Of a DNA stretch of 64,000 nucleotides, positions 9,915 through 18,784 are shown in pieces. Position numbers and translations under genes: made by a program. This DNA comes from Gaoshiqia sediminis (GTDB lineage: Bacteria; Bacteroidota; Bacteroidia; Bacteroidales; Prolixibacteraceae): positions 1-64,000 of the forward strand of contig NZ_JAPAAF010000013.1 of the NCBI RefSeq assembly GCF_025907915.1, read 5' to 3'. Below the pieces are notes generated by a model. The model ran no database searches. It saw only the letters and a program-made list of their open reading frames with translations, and was not told the origin of the DNA. Every line of letters starts with the position of its first letter. Position 1 is the stretch's first letter.

Positions 9915-10568
9915 CTACCAAAGTTTTCCATTAATCTCGATTAATTCTGGATTGTAAATTCTGCTCTTTGATTTGATCATTACAGCATATTTTTTAAGTC
10001 GAGAAATTTTATTGTCGTTGTTTTGATAAAAAAGTTTGTAGCAAGTTAGCTTTGTCCATCCTAATCTTTCATAATACTTCACTAGTGATTTGCCACAAAT
10101 AAAAAGTCCACAGTCAATGTTAAGATTATCGAAAATATAATCATCAACACGTCTGAAAATTTCTTCAGCAATTCCTAATCGTCGGTAGGACGGTAAAGTT
10201 AGTAAGCCTCCTGTACCGGCAAGTTTTACAGGGGTGCCATCAAATAGTGCTTCCGCCAGTACAATATAACGTATCGCTATAAGTTTGTTGTTTAAATATC
10301 CTAGTGCGAGATAGTGTGGTTTTTCCCATTCTTCATGGTGCTTTTCCAACGTGATCTGGTACACTTTTCTAAAAGTGTAATTGACGGACTTTCGTTGTGA
10401 TTCATTTAAGTCTTCATAAAGCTTTATTTTGATTACTAGGCGATCTTTAATTGGGTGTATGTGATTGGTGAATCTATGGAAATGATTGTTAAGAATTTCA
10501 AGATCTTTAATGATTTTCCTTTCAAGCTTAGCTAGAAATTTAATCGGATTGTTTTTTGATTGTTTCAC
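9915..10568 (-). CDS. GNAT-family N-acetyltransferase
   Basis: The 217-residue protein carries the acetyl-CoA loop of GNAT enzymes (LTLPSYRRLGIAEEIF, matching the Q/RxxGxG/A-type loop) preceded by a beta strand VKLAGTGGL. In this locus a plausible role is acetylating an amino group of a nucleotide sugar, but no substrate can be assigned. Its base composition is markedly AT-rich (18 G+C in the 60 bases from 9,961) compared with its neighbours, which suggests more recent acquisition. It lies between the first C-methyltransferase and the PIG-L deacetylase, a natural partner if the sugar is deacetylated and reacylated. Confidence 0.7.
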   Translation of the reverse strand: MKQSKNNPIKFLAKLERKIIKDLEILNNHFHRFTNHIHPIKDRLVIKIKLYEDLNESQRKSVNYTFRKVYQITLEKHHEEWEKPHYLALGYLNNKLIAIRYIVLAEALFDGTPVKLAGTGGLLTLPSYRRLGIAEEIFRRVDDYIFDNLNIDCGLFICGKSLVKYYERLGWTKLTCYKLFYQNNDNKISRLKKYAVMIKSKSRIYNPELIEINGKLW

Positions 10569-10723
10569 TGGTTGCTTATTTTTCCTTACAGATTAACCTA
10601 GGCAATATTTACGTTATATTCAAAAATTCATGCATGGACGTACATTGCAGAATAGTGAACATTCGGTCGCTGAAATTGAAAAATAAGATAGCAATACAGT
10701 CATTGCAGAAGAAGATCTTGATC

Positions 10724-11365
10724 TTAAAAAACCATTTTGCGCGCATAAAAAGCCTCGGCAAATGTGGTGGCCGATTCCATGCCTCTCAGGCGGGGCAGCG
10801 CATTGAAGGTTGCTTCGTCAAACCAGTGTTTCTCGTGCTGGGAGGCAAAACTTTGGAGCAGGATGTTATTCCGGGCCTGAAGATGCTTTTCCTGAAGCGG
10901 CACATAGAAATTTGGGACACCCAAATCTCCGTCATATTTAGGGATTTCGTATTCCAGGATGAAGTGGTTCCTCCAGGTATTCCAGGTCAGGTCGCTCACC
11001 AAACGATGATCCTGATGACGGTCGTCCCGGTAATGGGTGAAAATCAGGTCCGGGATAAACTCTTTTTTTATTTCTTCGAAATATTCTTTTATCTCCCAGT
11101 GCTTCTGAGGTAGAAAACCATCGCGAAATGAGTTTACGCTTATTTTTTTATTGGGTATGTTGCTGAGGAATTGGTTGGCACTGGTTATGGCTTCTGCTTT
11201 CCTGATTTCGTTTGAGGCGAATACCACCCAAACCACCTTCCCGATTTCATATTTCTCGAAGATTTTTAGCAATGTGCCGCCGGCACCAATTTCAATGTCA
11301 TCACAGTGTGCTCCCAGGCACAGAATGTTCAGCGGATAATCATTTTTAAACTTAAACGACAACAT
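10724..11365 (-). CDS. PIG-L-family deacetylase
   Basis: A zinc-dependent deacetylase of the PIG-L/LmbE fold, 213 residues. The metal motif near the N terminus is AHCDDIEIG (family AHPDDxE, with C for P) and the second metal/catalytic region is RDDRHQDHR. Family members remove N-acetyl groups from GlcNAc-type sugars or related compounds. Here it probably acts on a sugar intermediate or the polymer; this is inferred from position. Its start overlaps the 3' end of the upstream nucleotidyltransferase gene by 14 bases, which indicates translational coupling. Confidence 0.85.
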   Translation of the reverse strand: MLSFKFKNDYPLNILCLGAHCDDIEIGAGGTLLKIFEKYEIGKVVWVVFASNEIRKAEAITSANQFLSNIPNKKISVNSFRDGFLPQKHWEIKEYFEEIKKEFIPDLIFTHYRDDRHQDHRLVSDLTWNTWRNHFILEYEIPKYDGDLGVPNFYVPLQEKHLQARNNILLQSFASQHEKHWFDEATFNALPRLRGMESATTFAEAFYARKMVF

Positions 11366-12194
11366 AGCTCGGAAATGTTTTTGTCAGTTTAGTTCTGTGT
11401 GTTTCCGGCTTCTCCATATTGCTCCATACTTCCCATGGCGGATTTCCCTGGGCATAAATATCATCCAGTGTTTTCTTATCCTTGAAGGTATCCATGCTTG
11501 CCCAAAATCCTTTGTGTTCCCACGAAACAAGTTTGTTATCTCCGATAAGTCGGTTGAAGGGTTGATCAACCAGTTCGTCGCCGTATTCCATATAGTCAAA
11601 AATTTCTTTTCTAAGGATGAAATATCCGGTGTTTATGTGGAGGTTGGAGGCTCCGATATGGCTTATCTTCTTTACAATTCCATTGTCCTCCCGCTGAACG
11701 ATGTGAAAGCTTTGTGTTGGCTGGTAGGCCATAAAGGCGGCTGTTTTGTCTTTTTCTTTTTCAAACCAGTCAATCATTTCCGGCAGTTGGAGATCCGTCA
11801 ATCCGTCGCTGTAATTCGCCAGGAACATTTCTTCATCTTGCAAAAATTCTTTAACCTGCATCAAACGCATCCCGATATTGGCATTCATTCCGGTGTCCAC
11901 AAAAGTGATTTTCCAATCATCAATATCCGAATTTAGCAGCTCAATATCTCTGCCCCCTTTTGTGTAAACAAAGTTGTTCGAGAGGGTTTCATCATAATTG
12001 ATAAAGTAATTTTTAATGACATCGGCTTTGTATCCCAAGCACAAAATGAAATCCTTATGCCCGTAACTTGCATAATACTTCATGATATTCCACAAGATTG
12101 GCCGGTAGCCAATGGGGACCATGGGTTTGGGGATTTGATCGGAATATTCTCTGAGCCGTATGCCTTGGCCTCCGCAAAATAATACAACTTTCAT
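11352..12194 (-). CDS. Sugar-1-phosphate nucleotidyltransferase, RfbF-like (glucose-1-phosphate cytidylyltransferase type)
   Basis: The 280-residue enzyme has the N-terminal activation motif CGGQGIRLREYSDQIPKPM and MVPIG, a YSDG metal-binding segment, and lacks a left-handed helix C-terminal domain. The closest recognisable family is the RfbF/DdhA glucose-1-phosphate cytidylyltransferases (CDP-glucose synthesis). The nucleotide preference cannot be settled by eye. It likely activates the sugar processed by the epimerase/dehydratase, RfbC-like epimerase and C-methyltransferases encoded upstream. Confidence 0.82.
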   Translation of the reverse strand: MKVVLFCGGQGIRLREYSDQIPKPMVPIGYRPILWNIMKYYASYGHKDFILCLGYKADVIKNYFINYDETLSNNFVYTKGGRDIELLNSDIDDWKITFVDTGMNANIGMRLMQVKEFLQDEEMFLANYSDGLTDLQLPEMIDWFEKEKDKTAAFMAYQPTQSFHIVQREDNGIVKKISHIGASNLHINTGYFILRKEIFDYMEYGDELVDQPFNRLIGDNKLVSWEHKGFWASMDTFKDKKTLDDIYAQGNPPWEVWSNMEKPETHRTKLTKTFPSYVVV

Positions 12195-12297
12195 AAGGCT
12201 TGTTTTTTTATGTTGCTTAATGATTATTTCTGATGGGCGAGTTCAATTCAACTAGATGAACCCGAGTTGCTGTGAAAGATCGTTTGTTGGAAAAAAT

Positions 12298-13539
12298 CTA
12301 ATCGATGATAGTTAGTTCCGGGATAGGGACGACAAATTTCCCACCCCAGTCTCTGATGTACTGGTGATGGCTGATAATTTCGTCTTTTAAATTCCAGGGA
12401 AGAATGAAGACATAGTCTGGCTTTGTTTTTTTGAGAATATCCGGTGGGAAGACCGGGATATGCGTGCCGGGCAAATAATTACCTTGCTTAAATGGACTTC
12501 GATCAACGGTGTAGTCCAGAAAATCAGTTCTTATTCCGCAATAATTCAGTAAGGTGTTGCCTTTTCCAGGTGCTCCGTAACCTGCGATATGCTTGCCGTC
12601 ACGTTTCGCCTGAATCAGAAACTCCAGAATTTTTCGTTTAGTTTCTTTTACTTTTTCATTGAAGGATTCGTAGTATGTCAAATCTCTCATTCCCAATGAT
12701 TCTTCTCTTTTCAGCAAATCAGGTACCGCTTGTTGAACAGATTTGGATGTGTCTTCTGCATGGTGGGCGTATATCCGGATAGATCCTCCGTGGGTGGGAA
12801 GTTCTTCCACATCAAAGAGATCAAGTCCATGCTCCTGAAAGATTTCACTGACTGTTGAGAAGGAAAGGTAGGAGAAATGTTCGTGGTAAATGGTGTCGAA
12901 TTGGTTCCCCTCAATGAGTCGCTGTAAATGAGGGAATTCCATCGTGATTACGCCTCCGGGTTTCAGGAAAAGTTTCATCCCTTGTACAAAGTCATTGATA
13001 TCCGGCACGTGGGCAAGAATATTATTTCCGATAATCAAGTCTGCCTGTCCGTAGGTTTTCACCAAATATTTTGCTGTTTCAACACCAAAAAATAGAATCT
13101 CGGTTCGAATCCCTTTTTCTTTAATGGCATACTGAGCTACGGCTTCCGCCGGATCAATTCCAAGAACGGGAATGCCTTTTTCTGCAAAGTATTGCAGCAG
13201 GTAGCCGTCATTACTGGCAATTTCGGCTACCAGGTTGTTTTTGTCGATGCTGAATCTTTTTATGGCGAGATGGACATATTTTCGGGCATGCTCAAGCCAT
13301 GTGTCTGAAAACGAGGAGTAATAGCCGTAATCGCGATAAATTACCTGGGGAGATGCGCTTTCCGGAACCTGTACCAGGAAGCATTTGTTGCATACAAAAG
13401 CTTTCAACGGAAAGTGCGGTTCCATCTGGTTAAGTGACTCCGGTTTTATCCGGTCCTCACATAGTGGTTGCATGCCCAAATCAACGACTAAGTGATTGAG
13501 GGGGCTTTTGCAAAAATTGCACTTGTTTAGAACTTTCAT
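12298..13539 (-). CDS. TylC3-like SAM-dependent sugar C-methyltransferase (second copy)
   Basis: The 413-residue length and domain order are canonical for TDP/CDP-sugar C3-methyltransferases. The N terminus is a zinc-binding domain (CNFCKS... CNKC). The Rossmann core has LVAEIASNDGYLLQYF and GIDPA. The C-terminal domain has the signature GYGAPGKGNTLLNYCGI. The neighbouring RfbC-like epimerase and NAD-dependent epimerase/dehydratase support a branched-chain deoxysugar product. It ends about 100 bases before the nucleotidyltransferase gene in the same direction. Confidence 0.88.
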   Translation of the reverse strand: MKVLNKCNFCKSPLNHLVVDLGMQPLCEDRIKPESLNQMEPHFPLKAFVCNKCFLVQVPESASPQVIYRDYGYYSSFSDTWLEHARKYVHLAIKRFSIDKNNLVAEIASNDGYLLQYFAEKGIPVLGIDPAEAVAQYAIKEKGIRTEILFFGVETAKYLVKTYGQADLIIGNNILAHVPDINDFVQGMKLFLKPGGVITMEFPHLQRLIEGNQFDTIYHEHFSYLSFSTVSEIFQEHGLDLFDVEELPTHGGSIRIYAHHAEDTSKSVQQAVPDLLKREESLGMRDLTYYESFNEKVKETKRKILEFLIQAKRDGKHIAGYGAPGKGNTLLNYCGIRTDFLDYTVDRSPFKQGNYLPGTHIPVFPPDILKKTKPDYVFILPWNLKDEIISHHQYIRDWGGKFVVPIPELTIID

Positions 13540-13574
13540 GCTTTGTATGCCTTTTGATCCTTATCATCTAATAA

Positions 13575-14117
13575 TTAGGGAACCATACTTTCGTTGAAAT
13601 CCGGAGCCTCTTTATCCTTTTCCGAAACGATTTCTGCTTCTATTGGCCACTCGATGTTAAATTGAGGGTCGTTGTACCGTAAGCCGATTGCTGCGTCAGG
13701 TGCGAAGAACTGGGTTGTAAAATAGGTCATTTCGCAATTGTCTTCCAGCGAGATGAAACCCTGTGCAAATTTCTCCGGGACATAGAGCATTTTGTGGTTG
13801 TTCTCGTTGAGTTCGATCCCAAACCATTCTTTATAGGTTGGTGAATCAGGCCTCAAATCTACAATTACATCAAAGATTGCCCCTTTGGTGCACCTGACCA
13901 GTTTCGTTTCTTCATAGGGATGCTTTTGATAATGCAATCCCCTCAAGGTGCCTTTTTTATAACTTAACGAAGTGTTGACCTGTACTACATTGGCATTAAG
14001 TCCGTGTTCTTCCATTTCTTTTTTACACCAGGATCTCCCAAAAAATCCTCTTTCATCTTCGAGTTTCTTGATCTCAATGACAAAAGCTCCTTTTAATTTT
14101 GTTTCGGTAAATATCAT
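13575..14117 (-). CDS. rfbC: dTDP-4-dehydrorhamnose 3,5-epimerase-like (RfbC) protein
   Basis: A cupin-fold epimerase of the RfbC family, about 180 residues, with the family signatures SYKKGTLRGLHYQ (catalytic histidine), AIFDVIVDLRPDSPTYKEW and FAQGFISLED. It epimerises a 4-keto-6-deoxysugar nucleotide at C3 and/or C5. No RmlA, RmlB or RmlD is encoded in the window, so the substrate may not be the dTDP-rhamnose intermediate and could be the sugar of the adjacent cassette. The start at 14117 (MIFTETK) is preferred because the alternative at 14141 runs into the end of the preceding gene. Confidence 0.85.
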   Translation of the reverse strand: MIFTETKLKGAFVIEIKKLEDERGFFGRSWCKKEMEEHGLNANVVQVNTSLSYKKGTLRGLHYQKHPYEETKLVRCTKGAIFDVIVDLRPDSPTYKEWFGIELNENNHKMLYVPEKFAQGFISLEDNCEMTYFTTQFFAPDAAIGLRYNDPQFNIEWPIEAEIVSEKDKEAPDFNESMVP

Positions 14118-14128
14118 CGTGTTATCGG

Positions 14129-15175
14129 TTACCAGGTCCAAGATAAGTTTTCATTCAAATAACCATTTTCACGCAAGCTGGCCAGAATTTTCAGTCGCAT
14201 AAATTTCGAGTCTCTGAAGTTTGGATCATTTATTTGCATGGCAGTGATCGAACTGTACAACTCCTGAATGGTGGCCATCAGGTCATGTTTCGGTTGGTGG
14301 TCGGGGGCTAGTTTTTTGTATAAATCAAAATTTACCTGATAGGAGCGTTTATCGGCTGGAGCATCGGTTTTGACGGTTACCCGGCAGCCTGGTACTACTT
14401 GACCAACAGCTTTTGCCAGATCTTTTACCTGGTAGTTCCATGCGCTGGTTCCGGTATTTACAATTAAAAATTCGCCCCCATTCGAAGCCTCCCGCTGGAT
14501 TCCCCAATCGATCGCCAAGGCCATGTCCAACACATTGATCAGTGGGCGCCAGGGAGTTCCGTCGCTCAGGATGTTAATTTCCTTCGAAATGATTGCTCCT
14601 GCAACAAAGTCATTTAATACCAGATCTAAGCGCAAACGCTTACTCATTCCGCAAGCTGTGGCAAAACGCAGGCAGGTTATCGTGAAATTTTTATCGGCCA
14701 ATGGCGCTAACTCTTTTTCGGCGGCAATCTTCGACCGTGCGTAAGCCGTTAGCGGATTTACAGTATCGGTTTCGGTTTTTGGATATTCTGAGGCTGCACC
14801 ATAGATACTGCAACTGGATGCGAAGACAAATGATTTTACCCCTGCAGCTTTGGCCATTTTGGCTATTTGCACGCAGGAGCGGTAATTTACATCCATCGTT
14901 ATTTCTTCGTAAATGGCACTCATGGGATCATTGGAAATGGCGGCCAGATAAGCAATGGCGTCCACGCCTTCGAGAATGCCAGCTGGAAATTGGCGGACGT
15001 CTCCAATAATTTGTTGATTCAGTTTTACTTCCGGAAGGAATTCGGCGTCAGTAAGATGGTTCGCGAAATACCCCATGTCGTAACCGATTAGTTCGGCATC
15101 CGGATAGGTTGACCTGAGTTGACTAACTGTTCCCGGGCCCACATAGCCCATATTCCCAATTACTAATATTTTCAT
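14129..15175 (-). CDS. NAD(P)-dependent sugar epimerase/dehydratase
   Basis: An extended SDR of 348 residues. The N-terminal NAD-binding motif is IGNMGYVGPGTV (GxxGxxG type), followed by YLAAISNDP, the active-site serine segment FASSCSIYG and the catalytic TAYARSK (YxxxK). Family members epimerise, dehydrate or reduce nucleotide sugars; which reaction occurs here is not readable. It is the first enzyme gene after upxY and is immediately followed by the RfbC-like epimerase and C-methyltransferase. Confidence 0.85.
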   Translation of the reverse strand: MKILVIGNMGYVGPGTVSQLRSTYPDAELIGYDMGYFANHLTDAEFLPEVKLNQQIIGDVRQFPAGILEGVDAIAYLAAISNDPMSAIYEEITMDVNYRSCVQIAKMAKAAGVKSFVFASSCSIYGAASEYPKTETDTVNPLTAYARSKIAAEKELAPLADKNFTITCLRFATACGMSKRLRLDLVLNDFVAGAIISKEINILSDGTPWRPLINVLDMALAIDWGIQREASNGGEFLIVNTGTSAWNYQVKDLAKAVGQVVPGCRVTVKTDAPADKRSYQVNFDLYKKLAPDHQPKHDLMATIQELYSSITAMQINDPNFRDSKFMRLKILASLRENGYLNENLSWTW

Positions 15176-15257
15176 CGTGATTATTTTTAGGTAGAATATT
15201 TTGTTATTATGTTATTGCTGGTTCTTTTTATTGTCCGCAATTTGGACTGAATCGCGT

Positions 15258-15824
15258 TTAATAGTCCGTCAACATGTCTGCTAATTTCCGGTGCGAAGGA
15301 ATCAGATCGGGTTTATAAATTTCGACGTCTTGCAGGGCAATATCTGTCAGGACACAATATCCCAGGTTTTCAAATCGCAGAGCTATCCGGTTTTTTCCCC
15401 GAAAGTCGGTGATTTCGCCGGTGACACCCTTCAGTGGGCCGGTAACTACGATTACTTTTTCGCCTTTCGACAGACTTTCGCGCGTAACATCAACCTGATC
15501 GTTGTAGAATTTCATGAATGTTTTCAGGTCGTTGATTTGCTTTTCCGGGATTGGGGCAGCTTTCCCTTCAAACGAAACATAGGTAACGGCCCCCGGTGTG
15601 TTCAGTACATTGAAATATTCCTTATTGCTGACCTTCACAAACAGGTAACCTTTTAAAAGCGGTTCCTCAATCTTTTTTATGCGGTCGCTCCATTGCCTCT
15701 TTTCAATCTTCAATGGCAGGTAGCAATCAATACCTTTTTTTACCAACTCCGACAGGAGTTTCTTTTCTGATCGCGAACGGGTGTAAACAGCCAGCCATTG
15801 ATACGTTGAATTAACTAAACTCAT
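15258..15824 (-). CDS. upxY: UpxY-family transcription antiterminator (NusG paralogue)
   Basis: The 188-residue protein has an N-terminal NusG domain (WLAVYTRSRSEKKLLSEL, then WSDRIKKIEEPLLKGYLFVKV) and a C-terminal KOW domain (KGEKVIVVTGPLKGVTGEI). UpxY proteins of Bacteroides are the first genes of capsule operons; they bind elongating RNA polymerase and prevent premature termination in the operon's 5' leader. Its position as the first gene of locus A with a roughly 240-base leader fits this role. Locus B has a related leader but no upxY of its own, so this protein may act on both; that is an inference. Confidence 0.92.
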   Translation of the reverse strand: MSLVNSTYQWLAVYTRSRSEKKLLSELVKKGIDCYLPLKIEKRQWSDRIKKIEEPLLKGYLFVKVSNKEYFNVLNTPGAVTYVSFEGKAAPIPEKQINDLKTFMKFYNDQVDVTRESLSKGEKVIVVTGPLKGVTGEITDFRGKNRIALRFENLGYCVLTDIALQDVEIYKPDLIPSHRKLADMLTDY

Positions 15825-16307
15825 TACTAAATCCTGTTTTTAACAATAGGGAAACTGAATTATTCCTGATTTCGCAACTTTCCGATCTTTGTTGCCGGTC
15901 TGGCACAGCTTCGCTTCCTGCCCCACAGCTGATCGCGTTTTTTTGAGAGTTTTGCAGGTCTGTTTACCAGAACCTGGTTCCGTTTATCCGACAGCTTTAC
16001 AGCTGAACACTTTTTTATTTGTTTTCATTTTTCAATGTGAATGAATACCATCTTAAAGTGCTTATTCAAAATTCCTTATTATTTGGCTTGATTTCAAGTC
16101 GTGATTACACTTAGATTTGTTTGAAAATATTGTAAGATGTTGTCAGTGAGAATAAAAGGAGGGTGTGTTGATAGCGTTTTCAGTGTTTATGGGTAAAATT
16201 ACCCATTGGCTGAAATATGCTTTGGGTGTGGGCGAAGGTGAAATTACGCAACTTGTTTTTTGCGTCGATTTACCGGTTGGTTCGAGCGGACAGGATTCAG
16301 GCAAAAA
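15825..16307 (-). promoter_or_regulatory. Promoter and 5' leader of polysaccharide locus A
   Basis: The gene-free 480 bases before upxY hold blocks shared with the region before locus B (45,597-45,990). Reading along the minus strand: an inverted repeat GGTAA/TTACC in a 17-bp identical block (16,192-16,208); 73 bp of diverged sequence; a 53-bp block with 49 identities (16,066-16,118); then the 19-bp identical block GGCAGGAAGCGAAGCTGTG (15,904-15,922). Within the 53-bp block, TTG (16,095-16,097) and GAATTTTG (16,067-16,074) lie 20 bases apart, a reasonable fit to the Bacteroidota -33/-7 arrangement. A start near 16,060 would give a leader of about 235 bases, the expected target of UpxY. A small hairpin ACCAG/CTGGT is at 15,966-15,978. 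Confidence 0.7.
16191..16204. promoter_or_regulatory. Inverted-repeat operator candidate before locus A
   Basis: GGGTAA-AA-TTACCC is a perfect 6-bp inverted repeat with a 2-bp spacer. The same element (5-bp arms) recurs before locus B at 45,960-45,971, the same distance from the conserved promoter block. This suggests a bound regulator upstream of the promoter. No regulator for it can be named. Confidence 0.5.
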
Positions 16308-18098
16308 TTAATCGGTGATGCCCATCTTTCGCATCAGGAAACTGGCATTCATGGTGCTGGTAACGCCATCCCTGAGTTTGTAGTCGAAGGCCAGCTGGTC
16401 GTTTTCAAGCGTAACCTCAAAACATTTGTTGCTAATTTGCGCCGGATAGCTTTTCTCCAGCTCGGTGAGTTTTAAATCGTGGGTGGCGATCAGCCCATTT
16501 GCTTTCAAACGGATCAGCTTTGCAGTCAGGGCTTTCGATCCGGAAAATTTGTCTTCGGAGTTGGTGCCTTTCAGCATTTCATCAATGATAATAAACAGTG
16601 GCTGTCCGCTCTCTATTTGGTCAAGCATTTGTTTCAACCGCAGCAATTCTGCCAAAAAGTACGATTCATCTTTTTGAAGGTTATCGGTTGTGCGCATGTT
16701 GGTAAACAAACCGGTTGGTTTTAGGGTAAACCAACTGGCACATACCCGGCAACCGTTCAGCGCCAATACCAGGTTTACGCCAAGGGTGCGCAAAAATGTA
16801 CTTTTACCGGCCATATTGGCTCCGGTAATCAGGCAGATTTTGCCTTCGCCATTCATCCGGAAATCATTTCCAATTCGTTTTGACGACTTTATCAGCGGGT
16901 GGGCCAAATCGTTGGCCGAAAAGCAGAATTCGCCGCTTTCGAAAGTCGGCAAGGCCCATTCTGCCAGGTTGTGGTTTAGGTTAGCCAGGCTGGAGAGGGC
17001 ATCAAATTCGGCAATTATGTCGAACCAATCACGAATGTATTGTCCGTATTTCCGGTGCCAGCGATCCAGTTGGTAAATACAAATCAGGTCCCAAACAAAA
17101 AGTGGCTCAGCAATAAGGGCGAAGGTTAAATTCGCACGGTAATCAAAGCGGGCCATGATCTGGCGCAGTTCATCGACGATCTGGCTGGCTTTCTTTGGAT
17201 GAGCTGAAAGCCGTTGTTTTAATGATTGGAAGAGCGACGATTTAAACTCTTTTTGTTCAATTAATTTGAGCAAGTTGGTGTAACTTTTCAGCAAGTTGGA
17301 TTGGTTTCCGTAAAGCTGATAAAACGAATTGATCGTTTTTCGGTACGCGTAAAGGACAGCCCCATTTGTAATTACCGGCAGCAGGAAAACTCCCCAGGGG
17401 ATGAAGCCCAGAATTAGCAACGTGAGGAAAACGATACTGATTAAAGGCAGCATAAAAATCAGCCGACGGAGTAATTTGGGCTTGGGTAACGCTTCATGAC
17501 CGGCCATTTGTTGCAGGAGTTGCACGTCTTGTTCGTCGTGGGTATGGCCTTTGGCTGAGAAGTATTGGCGCCAGCGTGTGTAAGTTGCCAATTCCTGCAA
17601 GGCCGTTTGCCTTTCGTGCAGCTTTTTGTGGTCAAGTAGCGGACTGTTCAACCAGCTTGCCAGTTTTTTTCGCCCCAGCTGGGTGGTTGTCCGGTTAAGA
17701 AATTGAAACAGTCCTCCTTCGCCAAACAAATCCAGATCAAATGAATAGGCATGGTGCTGATCAATGAATTCCGAACCATGCTCAAATTGGCTGTACCGTT
17801 CCTTTAAGGCCTCCAGTTCCTGTTGGTTGATCAGCATCAACCTGTCATGCAGCTTTTTCTCCTTTTCTTTTTTGATGAAAACCTTCACCAGGTATAAAAA
17901 CAGGATGAGCAACGCTGCCGCCGAAAGCCAATTGAGCGGATGGGCGAGGTAAATAAATGAAAAAACAATTCCTGAAAAAGCCGCAAGCCGCCAAATAACT
18001 AATTGTTGAATACTCTTTTGTGCATCCGAAGCGCATTGCTGATCGTGGGCTAATAATTTTTCATATTCCCGCACCCGGTCATTCATGTCTAAATCCAA
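16308..18098 (-). CDS. MutS-family ATPase (DNA mismatch repair MutS-related)
   Basis: The 596-residue protein has two or three hydrophobic segments (about 35-65 and 205-250), then a MutS core helical region and the MutS C-terminal ATPase: Walker A ITGANMAGKSTFLRTLG near residue 425, Walker B FIIIDEMLKGTN, and the H-loop ATHD. It lacks the N-terminal mismatch-recognition domain and the Smr domain of MutS2. Such membrane-segment-containing MutS homologues are widespread in Bacteroidota, and their role is not established. Its start overlaps the end of the PAP2 gene by 10 bases, so it belongs to the obg operon. Confidence 0.85.
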   Translation of the reverse strand: MDLDMNDRVREYEKLLAHDQQCASDAQKSIQQLVIWRLAAFSGIVFSFIYLAHPLNWLSAAALLILFLYLVKVFIKKEKEKKLHDRLMLINQQELEALKERYSQFEHGSEFIDQHHAYSFDLDLFGEGGLFQFLNRTTTQLGRKKLASWLNSPLLDHKKLHERQTALQELATYTRWRQYFSAKGHTHDEQDVQLLQQMAGHEALPKPKLLRRLIFMLPLISIVFLTLLILGFIPWGVFLLPVITNGAVLYAYRKTINSFYQLYGNQSNLLKSYTNLLKLIEQKEFKSSLFQSLKQRLSAHPKKASQIVDELRQIMARFDYRANLTFALIAEPLFVWDLICIYQLDRWHRKYGQYIRDWFDIIAEFDALSSLANLNHNLAEWALPTFESGEFCFSANDLAHPLIKSSKRIGNDFRMNGEGKICLITGANMAGKSTFLRTLGVNLVLALNGCRVCASWFTLKPTGLFTNMRTTDNLQKDESYFLAELLRLKQMLDQIESGQPLFIIIDEMLKGTNSEDKFSGSKALTAKLIRLKANGLIATHDLKLTELEKSYPAQISNKCFEVTLENDQLAFDYKLRDGVTSTMNASFLMRKMGITD

Positions 18099-18784
18099 TT
18101 AAAATGTTGGAGGCGGTTGACTACCAGCAGCGTGGTAATGACGATGGTCAGGAATAAGATGAAGATAAACCGGAACTCCTTGCTTTTCAGCTTGGTATCG
18201 GTCAGTTTTGGAAATTGAAGCAACAGGAAACGGTTTTCAACAAAGATCAGCAATTTAAAGAGCGCCCAGCCGGTAAGGACGCCAAACAAGATACCGGTGA
18301 GAATGTCCAACGGGTAGTGCAGCCCAAGGTAGATGCGGGTGTAGCTGACCACCAGCGCCCACAGGTAAATGAAAATGCCGTATTGTAAGCGTCTGAATAA
18401 TAGTGATGTAAAAGTTGCCACGGCAAATGTATTGGCTGCGTGGGCCGAAAAATAGCTGTACAGGCCGCCTTTGGTCAGCACATTGTGCACCAAGTGCTGA
18501 ATGGCCGGGTCGTGCGAGGGGCGCAGGCGCTGTGTGGCATCCTTGATCAGTCCGGAAAATTGGTCGCAGATGACAATGGACACTGCCAAAAGAACCAAAA
18601 TTACAACCGCCTTGGCCCGGTAGTTCCGGATGATAAATCCCAAAATCGTGAGATACAACAACGCCCAGTATTCGGTGCGGGTGAAAAGCGCCATGATGAT
18701 GTCCCAAAACGGAGAATGTTTCCCGTTGAAGAAGAAAAACAGGTCTTGATCCAGCTGGGTGATGGTATCTATGAATCCGATCAT
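18089..18784 (-). CDS. PAP2-superfamily membrane phosphatase
   Basis: The 231-residue protein has several membrane segments and the three PAP2 motifs: KDATQRLRP (K-x6-RP), FSAHAAN (the PSGH position, with F and A for P and G) and [12 protein letters not shown] (R-x5-H-x3-D). Family members dephosphorylate lipid phosphates such as undecaprenyl pyrophosphate or phosphatidic acid at the outer face of the inner membrane. A role in recycling the undecaprenyl carrier would suit an organism with polysaccharide loci but is not shown. Its start overlaps the stop of obg by four bases. Confidence 0.85.
   Translation of the reverse strand: MIGFIDTITQLDQDLFFFFNGKHSPFWDIIMALFTRTEYWALLYLTILGFIIRNYRAKAVVILVLLAVSIVICDQFSGLIKDATQRLRPSHDPAIQHLVHNVLTKGGLYSYFSAHAANTFAVATFTSLLFRRLQYGIFIYLWALVVSYTRIYLGLHYPLDILTGILFGVLTGWALFKLLIFVENRFLLLQFPKLTDTKLKSKEFRFIFILFLTIVITTLLVVNRLQHFNWI

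Noticed and set aside
13575-14117. dTDP-rhamnose pathway
   Set aside because: RmlA, RmlB and RmlD are absent from the window; only the RfbC-like epimerase is present, so a rhamnose product is not claimed.
15825-16307. Invertible capsule promoter as in Bacteroides fragilis
   Set aside because: I found no long inverted repeats flanking the promoter and no recombinase gene; the related copy lies in direct orientation 29.8 kb away.
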